Shown: positions 7,121 through 15,509 of the stretch, one piece after another
Position numbering within the stretch: position 1 is the stretch's first letter
Layout: each line of letters begins with the position of its first letter
Assembly: GCA_035528275.1 (NCBI GenBank)
Contig: DATKYV010000246.1
Location: 1 to 42,569 of the forward strand
DNA length: 42,569 bases
Source of the DNA: DATKYV01 sp035528275
GTDB lineage: Bacteria > Acidobacteriota > Terriglobia > UBA7540
Direction: 5' to 3'
Position numbers and translations under genes: made by a program
Notes under the pieces: model-generated
The model's input: only the letters and a program-made list of their open reading frames with translations
What the model was told of the DNA's origin: nothing
The model's database searches: none

Positions 7121-8290
7121 CTACCGGCCGGCCAATCGAAGACGCCCGGCGTAGTCGTGGAGTTCCTGGACAAGGCGGAGGGCCTCCGTCTCGCGCAGGG
7201 AGCGGGATTTCACCGCCTGCTCGGACTTCTGCAGGGTCTCTTCCAGTCCCGGCGTCTTCCACCCCAGTCGTTCGCGGACGCCGCGCCCCACCTCGCCGGG
7301 AGTCGCGGTGTCCGGCAGCCCCAGGCGTCGCAACAGCAGAAATCGGAAACGATGATACGCGATTTCCAGGGCACCTGCCGCGGCGCGTTTGCGCCCGTAG
7401 AGTTCGCCGACGGTCTCCACAAATTCCAGGGGCGAAAGCCGGATCCCCGTGGTTCTTGCGGGGCGCAACGGCCCGTGCCGGCGCCCGAAGGTCAGCAGAA
7501 GCGCCAGGGCGAGCGCCGCGAACTGCAATCCCGACCACGGGACCGGCGTGCGGCTGATGTACGACCAGAACCCTGGGCGCTGACCGTGATAATACTCATC
7601 CCAGAGAACGCGCGAGCTGCCGGGCGGGCCGAATGAGTTCAGGAAAAGATTGAGGTTGGAAGCCTGCTTCAGCCCGTTATTCTCGAGCGGCAGCGAATCC
7701 GCCCACCAAATTACCTCCCCTTTGCCCAAGCGATAGTGGACAACCGTCGCCCCGTCTTCATCGCCGTAGTACGCCAGATGATGGGGGCGCGACGGAGTCC
7801 AGCGCGTATTACCGTCCATCAGAATCACGGGGGCGTGCCGGCTGAGCGGACCGGGCAGGCGGGCGGGACAGGGTTTCGGCTCGGGATAGAGGCGCTTGAG
7901 GGCGTGAGCATCGCTCTGCGGCAACAGGTGGGCAGCAAAGCCGCCGGTCGCCAATACGCGACCGCCGGCGTAAATAAACGCCCGCAGTCCCACCTGCTCT
8001 TCCGATGAAGGCGGGATGACCGGCCCGGCGAGCACGAGGGTCACGTCTTGAGGCTGGCCGGGCAGCTCCTGCGGCGGCGCAGCCCAGCGCTCCACCCGAT
8101 AACCCATTTCACCGAGGAGCAGGTAGGCGGCCTTGGCGCCCTGGGAGGCGGTCGAGTAGCTGGTGGGCAATCCTGAAGAGGATCTCTCCGCAGGGGGCGA
8201 CAGGACCGTCGCCGCAACGGTGAGGACTGCGAAAAGCGTGCCGGAGACAATCAGGAGTTTCCGGTCGCCGGGTTCGAGGGGAACGCGCAT
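7121..8290 (-). CDS. DUF4350 domain membrane protein
   Basis: 389-residue protein from the ATG at 8290 (MRVPLEPGDRKLLIVSG). A transmembrane helix (about 13-31) is followed by a DUF4350-type Rossmann-like extracytoplasmic domain. This includes TASQGAKAAYLLLGEMGYRV and GGRVLATGGF, and GKGEVIWWADSLPLENNGL further on. A second membrane helix lies near 258-274 (LQFAALALALLLTFGRR). A helical cytoplasmic tail of about 110 residues ends the protein. DUF4350 proteins are usually encoded beside DUF4129 and MoxR, exactly as here, but their biochemical role is unknown. The start lies 40 bases inside the end of the DUF4129 gene, so coupling is likely. A much longer frame exists upstream, but its extra N-terminal part is antisense-like and ignored. 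Confidence 0.85.
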   Translation of the reverse strand: MRVPLEPGDRKLLIVSGTLFAVLTVAATVLSPPAERSSSGLPTSYSTASQGAKAAYLLLGEMGYRVERWAAPPQELPGQPQDVTLVLAGPVIPPSSEEQVGLRAFIYAGGRVLATGGFAAHLLPQSDAHALKRLYPEPKPCPARLPGPLSRHAPVILMDGNTRWTPSRPHHLAYYGDEDGATVVHYRLGKGEVIWWADSLPLENNGLKQASNLNLFLNSFGPPGSSRVLWDEYYHGQRPGFWSYISRTPVPWSGLQFAALALALLLTFGRRHGPLRPARTTGIRLSPLEFVETVGELYGRKRAAAGALEIAYHRFRFLLLRRLGLPDTATPGEVGRGVRERLGWKTPGLEETLQKSEQAVKSRSLRETEALRLVQELHDYAGRLRLAGR

Positions 8291-9258
8291 CCCAATTCTT
8301 CCAGTCGGGTCATTGTGAAAACAAAATCGTCGGCCGTGGCCGTCTGGCCGCCGTACCAGATCCGCTCGAAGCGCGCCGTGAGCGTCGAGAGTGGAGGCTG
8401 TTGAGGGTGGCCGGCAGGGAGCAGCCGCAAGTACTCGCGCGGCGTGCGCGCCCGTTCCACCTGCCAGACTCCGGATTCCTCGAGGCGGTACACACCGGCC
8501 CAGTAGGCCAAGCGGACGGCGTCGCGGTACTGGCCGCAGGCGGCCGCAGCCGACGCTCGCTGCACCCAATCGCGCCATCCTTTCTGCGGGGCGAGAGCTT
8601 TCGGCGGGGAGGCGGCCCGTTGGAATGGATGACGAAGAAACCGCCGAATAAGCCAGAACAGAAACACCAGCGGCAGCGCGATGGCCAGAGCCCAACCCAG
8701 CGTCTTGGTCGCCCGGGGCGGGACGTGCAGGCCCCCGAAAAGCTTCTCCACGGTCTCGAGAAGCCAGATGGCGAGTCGCCGGCGATATTTGGCGAGCCAC
8801 GGGGGTTCCTGCGCGTGTCTGAATTCCCGGCGCGCCAGGATTCCCTCCAGCTTGTCCCGCGCGGCCTTGGGTTGGGGCGCTGAAGATGCTTGGGTCAACA
8901 GCGAAGCTTCAGTTCGAATCGCTTGCAGGCGGGATTGAATCCTTTTTGAGGCGGCGGCGCTGCTCTTCGGTTGTTTTTCCAGCGATTCCAAATCTGCTTT
9001 CAGCCAGTCGGCAGGGACCACAATGACCTGACCGTCGACTTCCACCGACCACGATTCCGGCAATGAATTTCGCAGGTCAACCGCCGCCTCGGGATGTTCG
9101 CCGAGCTTCGCGCAGGCTGCTTCCCAGCGGTCGAGCTCCGCCAGGTAGCCTCGCACGTTCAGGGGATGTTCCTGCCGGGCGCGGTCAGGATGGGCATCCA
9201 CGCGGGCCGGCGTGAAGGCCAGGAGAAGCAGCGTTGGGAGCAAGAAGGACTGTCGCAT
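8251..9258 (-). CDS. DUF4129 domain membrane protein
   Basis: 335-residue exported or membrane protein. A signal peptide (MRQSFLLPTLLLLAFTPARV) precedes a helical periplasmic region. A transmembrane helix follows (GWALAIALPLVFLFWLIRRF). The C-terminal DUF4129 domain contains GQYRDAVRLAYWAGVYRLEE and ARTPREYLRLL, the family core. The ATG at 9258 begins two bases after the stop of the upstream membrane-protein gene. A TTG at 9264 would overlap that stop instead, and neither has a good ribosome site, which suggests coupling. DUF4129 proteins are commonly found with MoxR/DUF58 or transglutaminase-like genes. The function is unassigned. Confidence 0.85.
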   Translation of the reverse strand: MRQSFLLPTLLLLAFTPARVDAHPDRARQEHPLNVRGYLAELDRWEAACAKLGEHPEAAVDLRNSLPESWSVEVDGQVIVVPADWLKADLESLEKQPKSSAAASKRIQSRLQAIRTEASLLTQASSAPQPKAARDKLEGILARREFRHAQEPPWLAKYRRRLAIWLLETVEKLFGGLHVPPRATKTLGWALAIALPLVFLFWLIRRFLRHPFQRAASPPKALAPQKGWRDWVQRASAAAACGQYRDAVRLAYWAGVYRLEESGVWQVERARTPREYLRLLPAGHPQQPPLSTLTARFERIWYGGQTATADDFVFTMTRLEELGCAFPSNPATGNS

Positions 9259-9260
9259 CT

Positions 9261-10757
9261 TCAAGGAGATTGGCTGGGGACTTCCGCGACGGGCGAGGGT
9301 GGCGGACGCCGACTCCAGACCTCCAGAAAATCGTTGATTTTGTACTGAAGATACCAGATTCCCAGGAAAAAAGTTGCAACTCTGGAGAAGGAGCTGTCCG
9401 CCTCCATCCCCAGGTGGGAAGAAAACATGCCGGCCTGCTGCACGCCATTGTGGTTGAGGAGGATTCGCCGCACTTTGAATGCCTGGATCAGCAGCAGGAT
9501 TGCGCCCGACAGTTGGAGGACGCGGCTCAACCCGTCAAAGGAAGCTTCGGAGACTTTCGTCCCGGCCTCCGTCATGGCGACGTAAATTAGGCTCATGAAG
9601 AAGTCCAAGATCCAGAGGCTGAGCGCAAGAATGAATACTCCTCTGCCCAGCTTTTCCGCAGACTGAAGGTTGTTGATCGCCCGGCGCCGGTTTAGGTACC
9701 AGATGGGGATGTAGATCCCGAGAGTCACCAGGGAGAGAAGCACGGTCCGAAGCACGCTCGTCTTTTCCAGTTGCAGCGTGGAATCCGCCGGGGTTTGCGG
9801 CTCCAGGACGGCAGCCGGACTGCCGTGATCGAGCGCCGCCATCATCACTTCGAGGTCGAAACCTTCCTTGCGAACGCGGAGGTCATAGTAAAGCAGCGCT
9901 AGCGGAATCATCAGCAAGGGGCCGCTCAGCGCCCCGCCCACTCCGCCGGCGACGGCGGAAAGGGTATTCAACCAGAGTGGGGGCTGGGAATGCTTCATCG
10001 CCAGGACAACGGCGGCAATCAGGAAGGGCCCCTGAAAGATGGAGGCGACCACCCAACTGACCACGGTCATCATCAGTCCGATCAGGAAAACGCGGCCCAG
10101 AAAGCCTTTGGTCAACTTGGCGCTGCGCTTGAGGGCTTCCCCCGCCGAGATGCGCTCCAGAACCAGCGCCGGGATCGAAACGCCGTACCGCAAGATGACC
10201 AGGACAGCGCCCACCGAGCTGAGAACAAACGCCAGCAGGACCCCAAGAACTGCGAGAATCGCGCCGAGCCCTTGCCCTGTTTGCTCCATGAGCGCGCCCA
10301 GGGCCCCCACGGCGATAAATAGCACAAGAAAGCAGGCCCCGGCCCGCACGAGGACGGAGAAGATCAAGTCCACCAGCCGCCACACCATGCCCTTCATCTT
10401 GCGATAGGCTGAGCGGACTGAGGAGCTCTGTGCCAGGTGAATCTCGGAAACCGCCAACGTTGTCGCTCCCAGCGCGACGGCATAGACCACCGTATAGATG
10501 ATTGCGACACCGAGAATTCCCAGGAATGCGCCGAGAACATATCCGACGAACCCCGCGCCTTCCGGTTCGGGAGCAGGGGTGGCTGGCTGGTGGGAGATCG
10601 AAGCCTGCAAAGCCTGGAAGAACACGCTCAAGGCAACGGCGAAAAGCTGGGGGATCGCCATAATCCCCACCAGGACCCAGAAATACTTGCGGTAGTAAGT
10701 GAAGCTGCGGTCGAGCAGTTCACCGAGACTTAGCGGGCGCAATTCGGCGAGCAACAT
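9261..10757 (-). CDS. Multi-pass membrane protein: GPDPase-membrane-domain-like fused to DUF4234-like
   Basis: 498-residue integral membrane protein. The ATG at 10757 is chosen because GTGGAGC lies about seven bases upstream, while the GTG at 10769 has no ribosome site. The N-terminus (MLLAELRPLSLGELLDRSFT) matches the start of proteins carrying the glycerophosphodiesterase membrane-domain family. About six hydrophobic helices follow, to residue 300. After a hydrophilic linker near 330-350, a second module with VTLGIYIPIWYLNRRRAINN resembles DUF4234. It adds two more helices. There is no catalytic phosphodiesterase domain, so enzymatic activity is not implied. It is the first gene of the minus-strand cluster that leads to DUF4129, DUF4350, moxR and DUF58. 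Confidence 0.75.
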   Translation of the reverse strand: MLLAELRPLSLGELLDRSFTYYRKYFWVLVGIMAIPQLFAVALSVFFQALQASISHQPATPAPEPEGAGFVGYVLGAFLGILGVAIIYTVVYAVALGATTLAVSEIHLAQSSSVRSAYRKMKGMVWRLVDLIFSVLVRAGACFLVLFIAVGALGALMEQTGQGLGAILAVLGVLLAFVLSSVGAVLVILRYGVSIPALVLERISAGEALKRSAKLTKGFLGRVFLIGLMMTVVSWVVASIFQGPFLIAAVVLAMKHSQPPLWLNTLSAVAGGVGGALSGPLLMIPLALLYYDLRVRKEGFDLEVMMAALDHGSPAAVLEPQTPADSTLQLEKTSVLRTVLLSLVTLGIYIPIWYLNRRRAINNLQSAEKLGRGVFILALSLWILDFFMSLIYVAMTEAGTKVSEASFDGLSRVLQLSGAILLLIQAFKVRRILLNHNGVQQAGMFSSHLGMEADSSFSRVATFFLGIWYLQYKINDFLEVWSRRPPPSPVAEVPSQSP

Positions 10758-10897
10758 CCAAGGCTCCACAATCGGGTTGCCCGGAGAGGTAATGCGGCGA
10801 TTCTATCGAATCAGGCGCGTTTTGCAACCGGAATAGGCACCCGCGGGAAGATTATGCCGCGAGCGAAAGAACACAGGATTCAGGCGAGGGCCCGGCC

Positions 10898-11803
10898 TCA
10901 GCCGATCAGCCTCTCCAGATAAGCTTTGGCCCGGAGGATATCCTCGGTCTGTTTGGGGCCGGAAATCTCCCGCTCGATGGTGATCGGTCCGCGATAGCCC
11001 AGGTCCTTGAGCCGCTGAATAATCCGCGGAAAGTCAACCTTGCCTTCGCCGATGGGGACTTCCTCGCCGAGCCGTCGGGGGTCGGTGGGATACACGCCGT
11101 CTTTGGCATGCAGGCCGCGGACGAATGTTCCGATGACATCGAGTGCGTCGAGCGGGTTGGCCTTGTCGTAGAGAATCAGGTTGGCGGTGTCGAGGTTGAT
11201 GCCCTGGTTGTCGAGGCCTACATCCATGATGGCCCGCAGCAAGGTGATGGGAGTCTCCTGCCCGGTCTCGTAGAGAAACATCACGCCGTTATTCTTGCAG
11301 TGGCTCACGACCTCGTGGATTGCCTCAACGGTTTCCTTGTAGAGGTCGAGGTTGGGATCCTCGGGGATGAAACCGCAGTGGGTGTGGATGGCGGGCACAT
11401 CGGCCTGGCTGGCGAAGTCGGAGGCCCTTTTGAGGGCATCGATGCGGGCGCGCCGGGTGGCACGGGGCACGAGACCAATGGTGGCCGGGCCTTGAATGAA
11501 ATCCCAGACCTTGGGGCCGGGGCCCAGCTCCATGATCGCCGTGGCTTCCACGTCGTGCCGGTCGAGGGCCTCGCGGAGCCGCTTGGCCAGTTCGGCCGAG
11601 TATTGCTCCATGCGCACCTGACAGGTGGGGAAGCCGAGCTCTCGGACGCGGGCAACAACCTTATCCGGGTCTTCGCCCGCGCTGGCAATTACGCCCAGCC
11701 GCATACCCATGGTCGGACCTCCCCGAAGCGAACCGGCCAGGAAAGATTGCGCCCCGGCGGCCGCAGAGATTTTCAAGAAACGCCTTCGCGTGTGTGCGCG
11801 CAT
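10898..11803 (-). CDS. Tat-exported sugar phosphate isomerase/epimerase-like TIM barrel
   Basis: 301-residue protein of the xylose-isomerase-like TIM barrel superfamily (AP endonuclease 2 fold). It starts with a twin-arginine signal (TRRRFLKIS, then a small-residue h-region). The barrel shows GMRLGVIASAGEDP as first strand, AIHTHCGFIPED, FLYETGQE with a probable metal-binding Glu, GINLDTANLILY, HAKDGVYP and ITIEREI. These are the strand-end acidic and His residues expected for divalent-metal binding. The substrate cannot be told from sequence. A ribosome site (AAGGAGA) precedes the ATG. It is unrelated to its neighbours by pathway and points away from nfo, which has the same fold but a different role. 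Exported members of this family are frequent in Acidobacteriota and Planctomycetota. Confidence 0.85.
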   Translation of the reverse strand: MRAHTRRRFLKISAAAGAQSFLAGSLRGGPTMGMRLGVIASAGEDPDKVVARVRELGFPTCQVRMEQYSAELAKRLREALDRHDVEATAIMELGPGPKVWDFIQGPATIGLVPRATRRARIDALKRASDFASQADVPAIHTHCGFIPEDPNLDLYKETVEAIHEVVSHCKNNGVMFLYETGQETPITLLRAIMDVGLDNQGINLDTANLILYDKANPLDALDVIGTFVRGLHAKDGVYPTDPRRLGEEVPIGEGKVDFPRIIQRLKDLGYRGPITIEREISGPKQTEDILRAKAYLERLIG

Positions 11804-11876
11804 GACTTGGTCTCCTTTACCCTCAACCGGCGGGTATTCTACATCAGCAATTCAGGTTTTGATTGACTTTGGTGTC

Positions 11877-11931
11877 GTAGCGGCCCGGCAAAGCCGGGGC
11901 ATCTGGGTGCCGACCTAAAGGTCGGCGCTAC
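11877..11931. repeat. REP-like inverted pair with GTAG feet
   Basis: Two adjacent hairpins face each other. At 11877-11900 GTAGCGG leads into CCCGGC-AAA-GCCGGG. At 11908-11931 the stem GCCGACC-TAAA-GGTCGGC is followed by GCTAC, the complement of GTAGC. The layout is the same as the REP pairs beside the RAYT gene 7 kb away, with the same GTAG foot but different stem sequences. It lies in the intergenic gap between two divergent genes. Confidence 0.7.
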
Positions 11932-11945
11932 GGCCAGTGCGTTTG

Positions 11946-11975
11946 TTGACGCTTTTGCGAGCCCTCTGTTAACAT
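11946..11975 (+). promoter_or_regulatory. Candidate sigma-70 promoter for nfo
   Basis: TTGACG (11946-11951), an 18-base spacer, then TAACAT (11970-11975). The match to consensus is good at -35 and moderate at -10. It is 27 bases before the GTG start of nfo and could drive nfo-leuS. Confidence 0.45.
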
Positions 11976-12002
11976 GGCAGGTTAACCTTTGGAGTAAATC
12001 GC

Positions 12003-12860
12003 GTGAGAGTGGGTGTGCACACGTCGATTGCCGGGGCGCTGGAAAACGCCGCGCATCACGCGCGCCAGATCGGCTGCGACACGTTTCAGATGTTTTCGGC
12101 CAACCCTCGTGGATGGAAGAGCTTAGAGCCCACGGCGGGGGAGTGCGAGCGGTTTCGCGCGGCGCGCGCCGCCCACGGCTTGACCCCCGTCGTCATCCAT
12201 GACAACTACTTGATTAACCTGGCGTCGGCGGACTCGCTGATTCGGGAGAAATCCGTGGCCGCCTTTCGACGCGAGCTCCAGCGGGCGCTGGCGTTGGGAG
12301 CTGATTTCCTGGTCACTCACCCGGGAAGCGCCAAGGGAACCACACCCGAGCGCGCGGTTTCCAAGTGCGTGGAGTCTCTGAAGGAAACGGCCAGGGGCCT
12401 GGCGCTCGACGGGCTGACCATCCTCATCGAGAACACGGCGGGGCAGGGTTCGGTCATCGGCCGGACCTTTGAAGAAGTGGCGGAAATCATCGCCGGTGCT
12501 TCGCGGGAACTCCCCATGGGCGCTTGCATCGATACCGCGCATTGTTTTGCGGCCGGATATCCACTGCATACGGCGCGCGGGCTGGGGAAGACGGTGCGCC
12601 AACTGGATTCAACTATCGGCTTGGCCAATGTGCGCGTCATCCACGCCAACGATTCAAAGACCGCGTTCGGGTCGCACGCCGACCGCCACGAGCATATCGG
12701 CAAAGGGCAGATCGGGGCGGAAGCTTTCCGCCGCATCGTCCGGAACCGGAAACTGCGCGCCATTCCATTTATCTGCGAAACGCCGATCGATCGCCCCGGC
12801 GACGACCGGCGAAACCTGCGAACCATGCGCCGGCTGGCGGGATTAAAGAGTAATCGCTGA
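12003..12860 (+). CDS. nfo: Deoxyribonuclease IV (apurinic/apyrimidinic endonuclease)
   Basis: Endonuclease IV cuts the backbone 5' of abasic sites in base-excision repair, using a three-zinc centre in a TIM barrel. The 285-residue length is typical. Visible family blocks are VGVHTSIAGALENA with the first His, VIHDNYLINLAS, DFLVTHPGSAKG, ILIENTAGQG with the metal-binding Glu, ACIDTAHCFAAGY, VIHANDSKTAFGSHADRHEH and FICETP. Together these supply the expected His, Glu and Asp ligands. The start is a GTG at 12003 with TTGGAG nine to ten bases upstream. leuS begins three bases after the stop, so they form a transcription unit although they do unrelated jobs. Confidence 0.96.
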   Translation: MRVGVHTSIAGALENAAHHARQIGCDTFQMFSANPRGWKSLEPTAGECERFRAARAAHGLTPVVIHDNYLINLASADSLIREKSVAAFRRELQRALALGADFLVTHPGSAKGTTPERAVSKCVESLKETARGLALDGLTILIENTAGQGSVIGRTFEEVAEIIAGASRELPMGACIDTAHCFAAGYPLHTARGLGKTVRQLDSTIGLANVRVIHANDSKTAFGSHADRHEHIGKGQIGAEAFRRIVRNRKLRAIPFICETPIDRPGDDRRNLRTMRRLAGLKSNR

Positions 12861-12863
12861 ATT

Positions 12864-15371
12864 ATGGATCCAAACTACGACCCCCAGAAGATCGAGACCA
12901 AGTGGCAACGCCGGTGGGAGGAGTCGAAGCTCTTCGACGCCGACGCCGAGCCTGGGCGGCGGAAGTATTACGTGCTCGAAATGTTTCCTTATCCCTCCGG
13001 GGCGCTGCACATGGGACACGTGCGGAACTACACCCTGGGCGACGCGCTGGCCCGCTATATGTGGATGAAAGGGCACAACGTCCTGCACCCGATCGGCTGG
13101 GACGCTTTCGGGCTGCCCGCCGAGAACGCCGCCATCAAGCACGGGCGCGATCCGGCCGACTGGACCTTTAGCAACATCGACGTCATGCGGGAGCAACTGA
13201 AGCGCCTGGGAGTGAGCTACGACTGGCGGCGCGAGCTCGCCACCTGCACCCCCGAGTACTATCGCTGGAACCAGTGGTTCTTCCTGCGCATGTTCGAGCG
13301 CGGCCTGGCTTACAGGAAAAAGAGCTGGGTAAATTGGTGCCCCCAATGCGCGACAGTGCTGGCCAACGAGCAGGTGTTGCCAAGCGGCACTTGCTGGCGG
13401 CACGAGGACACGCCCGTCGTCGAGCGCGAACTCGAGCAGTGGTTCCTGAAAATCACCGACTATGCCGAGCAACTGCTGGACGACACCCAGGAGTTGGTAC
13501 GCTGGCCTGACCGCGTGCTGGCGATGCAGCGGAACTGGATCGGAAAATCGTTGGGGACAGAAGTGGATTTCGTGGTCCCCGAGCTGGGTGAGCCGCTCCG
13601 GATCTTCACCACGCGCGTGGACACAATTTTCGGATGTACGGCGGTCTTCCTGGCGCCCGAACATCCTCTGGTGAGCAAACTCATCAGCCATTCGAAGGAC
13701 CCCGAAAAACTGCGCGCCGAGGCGGAACGCATCAAGGCCTCCGCGGTTCGCGCCCGCGTCGAGGTTGACCTGGAAAAGCTCGGCATCGCGACGGGTTTCA
13801 CGGCCCGCAATCCTTATAACGGTGAACTGGTTCCCGTCTGGCTGGCGAACTTCATCCTGATGGAATACGGAACGGGCGCCGTCATGGCCGTGCCCGCCGG
13901 CGACCAGCGCGACTTCGATTTCTGCACGAAGTACGGCATTCCCGTGCGGCCGGTCGTCGCTCCCCTCGACCGCGACCTCCCCGAGAAGCTCGAGGCGGCG
14001 TACACCGACTACGGCCGGCTCATCAATAGCGGCCCCTACACCGGTCTCAAGTCGGAAGAAGCCATCGAGCGCATGACGAAGGACGCCGAGACGAAGGGGT
14101 TCGGGAAGGTAACAATTCAATATCGAATCAAGGATTGGGGTATATCCCGCCAGCGCTACTGGGGCACGCCGATTCCCGTTGTTTATTGTGACGGCTGCGG
14201 GATTGTGCCCGTGCCGGATAAAGACCTCCCGGTGTTGCTGCCCAAGGGAGTGAAGCCGACCGGCGAGGGGATCTCGCCGCTGGCCGGAGTCCCGGAATTC
14301 GTCAATACGAGCTGCCCGAAGTGCGGTGGCGCGGCGCGGCGCGAAACCGATACGATGGACACCTTCATCGATTCGTCATGGTACTTCTACCGGTACACCG
14401 AGCCGAACATTTCCACCGCGGCTACAAGCGGACCCGCCATCGAGTACTGGTTTCCCGTGGACCAGTATATCGGCGGCATCACCCACGCCACGCTTCACCT
14501 GATTTATATGCGATTCTTCGCCAAGGTGATGCGTGACATCGGGCTGGTCAAGTTTTCCGAGCCCGTTGCGCGGTTGTTCACCCAGGGCATGGTGCTCAAG
14601 GACGGCTCGGCGATGTCGAAGTCCAAGGGCAACGTTGTCGACCCCACCGAGATGTTCGCCAAGTATGGCGCGGATACGGTGCGGGTCTACGTGCTGTTCG
14701 CCGCGCCGCCGGAACGGGACTTTGATTGGAGTGAGACGGCGATCGAAGGAGCCTCGCGGTTTCTGGCTCGCGTCCACCGGTTCGTATCCCGTTACGCCGA
14801 TCGGGTTCGCTCCGTGCCGCCTCAGGCTACCGGCGAAGGGAAATGGGACTTGGCGCAACTTGCTCTTGAGGAGAGGCATTTGCTGCGCAAAGCTCACCAG
14901 ACGCTCCGGCATGTCACCGAGGATATGGAAGGCCGCTGGCATTACAACACCGACATCGCCATGACCATGGAACTGGTGAACGAATTGACCGACCTGGACG
15001 AGGCCATCGAGACGGGGAAGGTGAGGTCGGCGGTTCTCAGAACCGCTCTCGAATACCTTGTCCTGATGCTGTCACTGTTCGCCCCGCATATTGCGGACGA
15101 GCTCTGGGAAGGATTGGGACACTCCGAGCCCACGTTACGCGTCGCCTGGCCGGCGTTTGATCCCGAACTGGCGGCCGAAGAGGAGCTGGAAATGGCCGTC
15201 CAGGTGAATGGCAGGCTGCGCGGCCGGATCCGCGTCGCCGTGGACGTCGGTGAAGAAGAAATTCGCCGGCGGGCGCAATCCGAGGAAAGCGTCGTCCAGC
15301 ACCTCAACGGCCGGCAGGTGGTCAAGATCATTGTTGTCCCGCAGAAGCTGGTCAATATCGTCGTTAAATGA
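12864..15371 (+). CDS. leuS: Leucyl-tRNA synthetase
   Basis: Class I synthetase charging tRNA-Leu, 835 residues and full length. The HIGH motif is HMGH (49-52) in FPYPSGALHMGHVRNYT. The KMSKS motif is AMSKS (583-587), followed by KGNVVDP. The CP1 editing domain lies between them with LEYGTGAVMAVPAGDQRD-like sequence, here MEYGTGAVMAVPAGDQRDFD. The zinc-binding-like Cys pairs WCPQC and SCPKCGG are present. An anticodon-binding helical domain and a C-terminal QVNGRLRGRI domain complete it. The ATG is three bases after nfo, with only a weak ribosome site, which suggests coupling. The TGA stop overlaps the first arm of a long inverted repeat. Confidence 0.98.
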   Translation: MDPNYDPQKIETKWQRRWEESKLFDADAEPGRRKYYVLEMFPYPSGALHMGHVRNYTLGDALARYMWMKGHNVLHPIGWDAFGLPAENAAIKHGRDPADWTFSNIDVMREQLKRLGVSYDWRRELATCTPEYYRWNQWFFLRMFERGLAYRKKSWVNWCPQCATVLANEQVLPSGTCWRHEDTPVVERELEQWFLKITDYAEQLLDDTQELVRWPDRVLAMQRNWIGKSLGTEVDFVVPELGEPLRIFTTRVDTIFGCTAVFLAPEHPLVSKLISHSKDPEKLRAEAERIKASAVRARVEVDLEKLGIATGFTARNPYNGELVPVWLANFILMEYGTGAVMAVPAGDQRDFDFCTKYGIPVRPVVAPLDRDLPEKLEAAYTDYGRLINSGPYTGLKSEEAIERMTKDAETKGFGKVTIQYRIKDWGISRQRYWGTPIPVVYCDGCGIVPVPDKDLPVLLPKGVKPTGEGISPLAGVPEFVNTSCPKCGGAARRETDTMDTFIDSSWYFYRYTEPNISTAATSGPAIEYWFPVDQYIGGITHATLHLIYMRFFAKVMRDIGLVKFSEPVARLFTQGMVLKDGSAMSKSKGNVVDPTEMFAKYGADTVRVYVLFAAPPERDFDWSETAIEGASRFLARVHRFVSRYADRVRSVPPQATGEGKWDLAQLALEERHLLRKAHQTLRHVTEDMEGRWHYNTDIAMTMELVNELTDLDEAIETGKVRSAVLRTALEYLVLMLSLFAPHIADELWEGLGHSEPTLRVAWPAFDPELAAEEELEMAVQVNGRLRGRIRVAVDVGEEEIRRRAQSEESVVQHLNGRQVVKIIVVPQKLVNIVVK

Positions 15372-15509
15372 TTGACTCATTGATTCATCGGGTGATTGAA
15401 CCATTTGCTGAGAGGCGGGCCAAGCGGTCCAACAGTGGTTCCGCTTCCTGATGAATCTGCGGTGCGTATAGTCAATGATCCAATCAAGAAATGATTCAAT
15501 GAATCAATC
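15370..15509. repeat. Long inverted repeat between leuS and guaA
   Basis: A 36-base arm at 15370-15405 (beginning GATTGACTCATTGATTCAT) is the reverse complement of 15474-15509 at 28 of 36 positions, counted by hand. The spacer is 68 bases. The left arm overlaps the leuS stop. The right arm covers the guaA start region, so residues 1-11 of the longer GuaA reading are repeat-encoded. Within each arm the unit TGATTSA/TCATTGA is itself repeated. Confidence 0.75.

Noticed and set aside
12843..14120. Long open frame of 425 codons opposite leuS
   Set aside because: It is a GC-driven antisense frame. leuS on the other strand is complete and recognisable, and the antisense protein shows no family motif.
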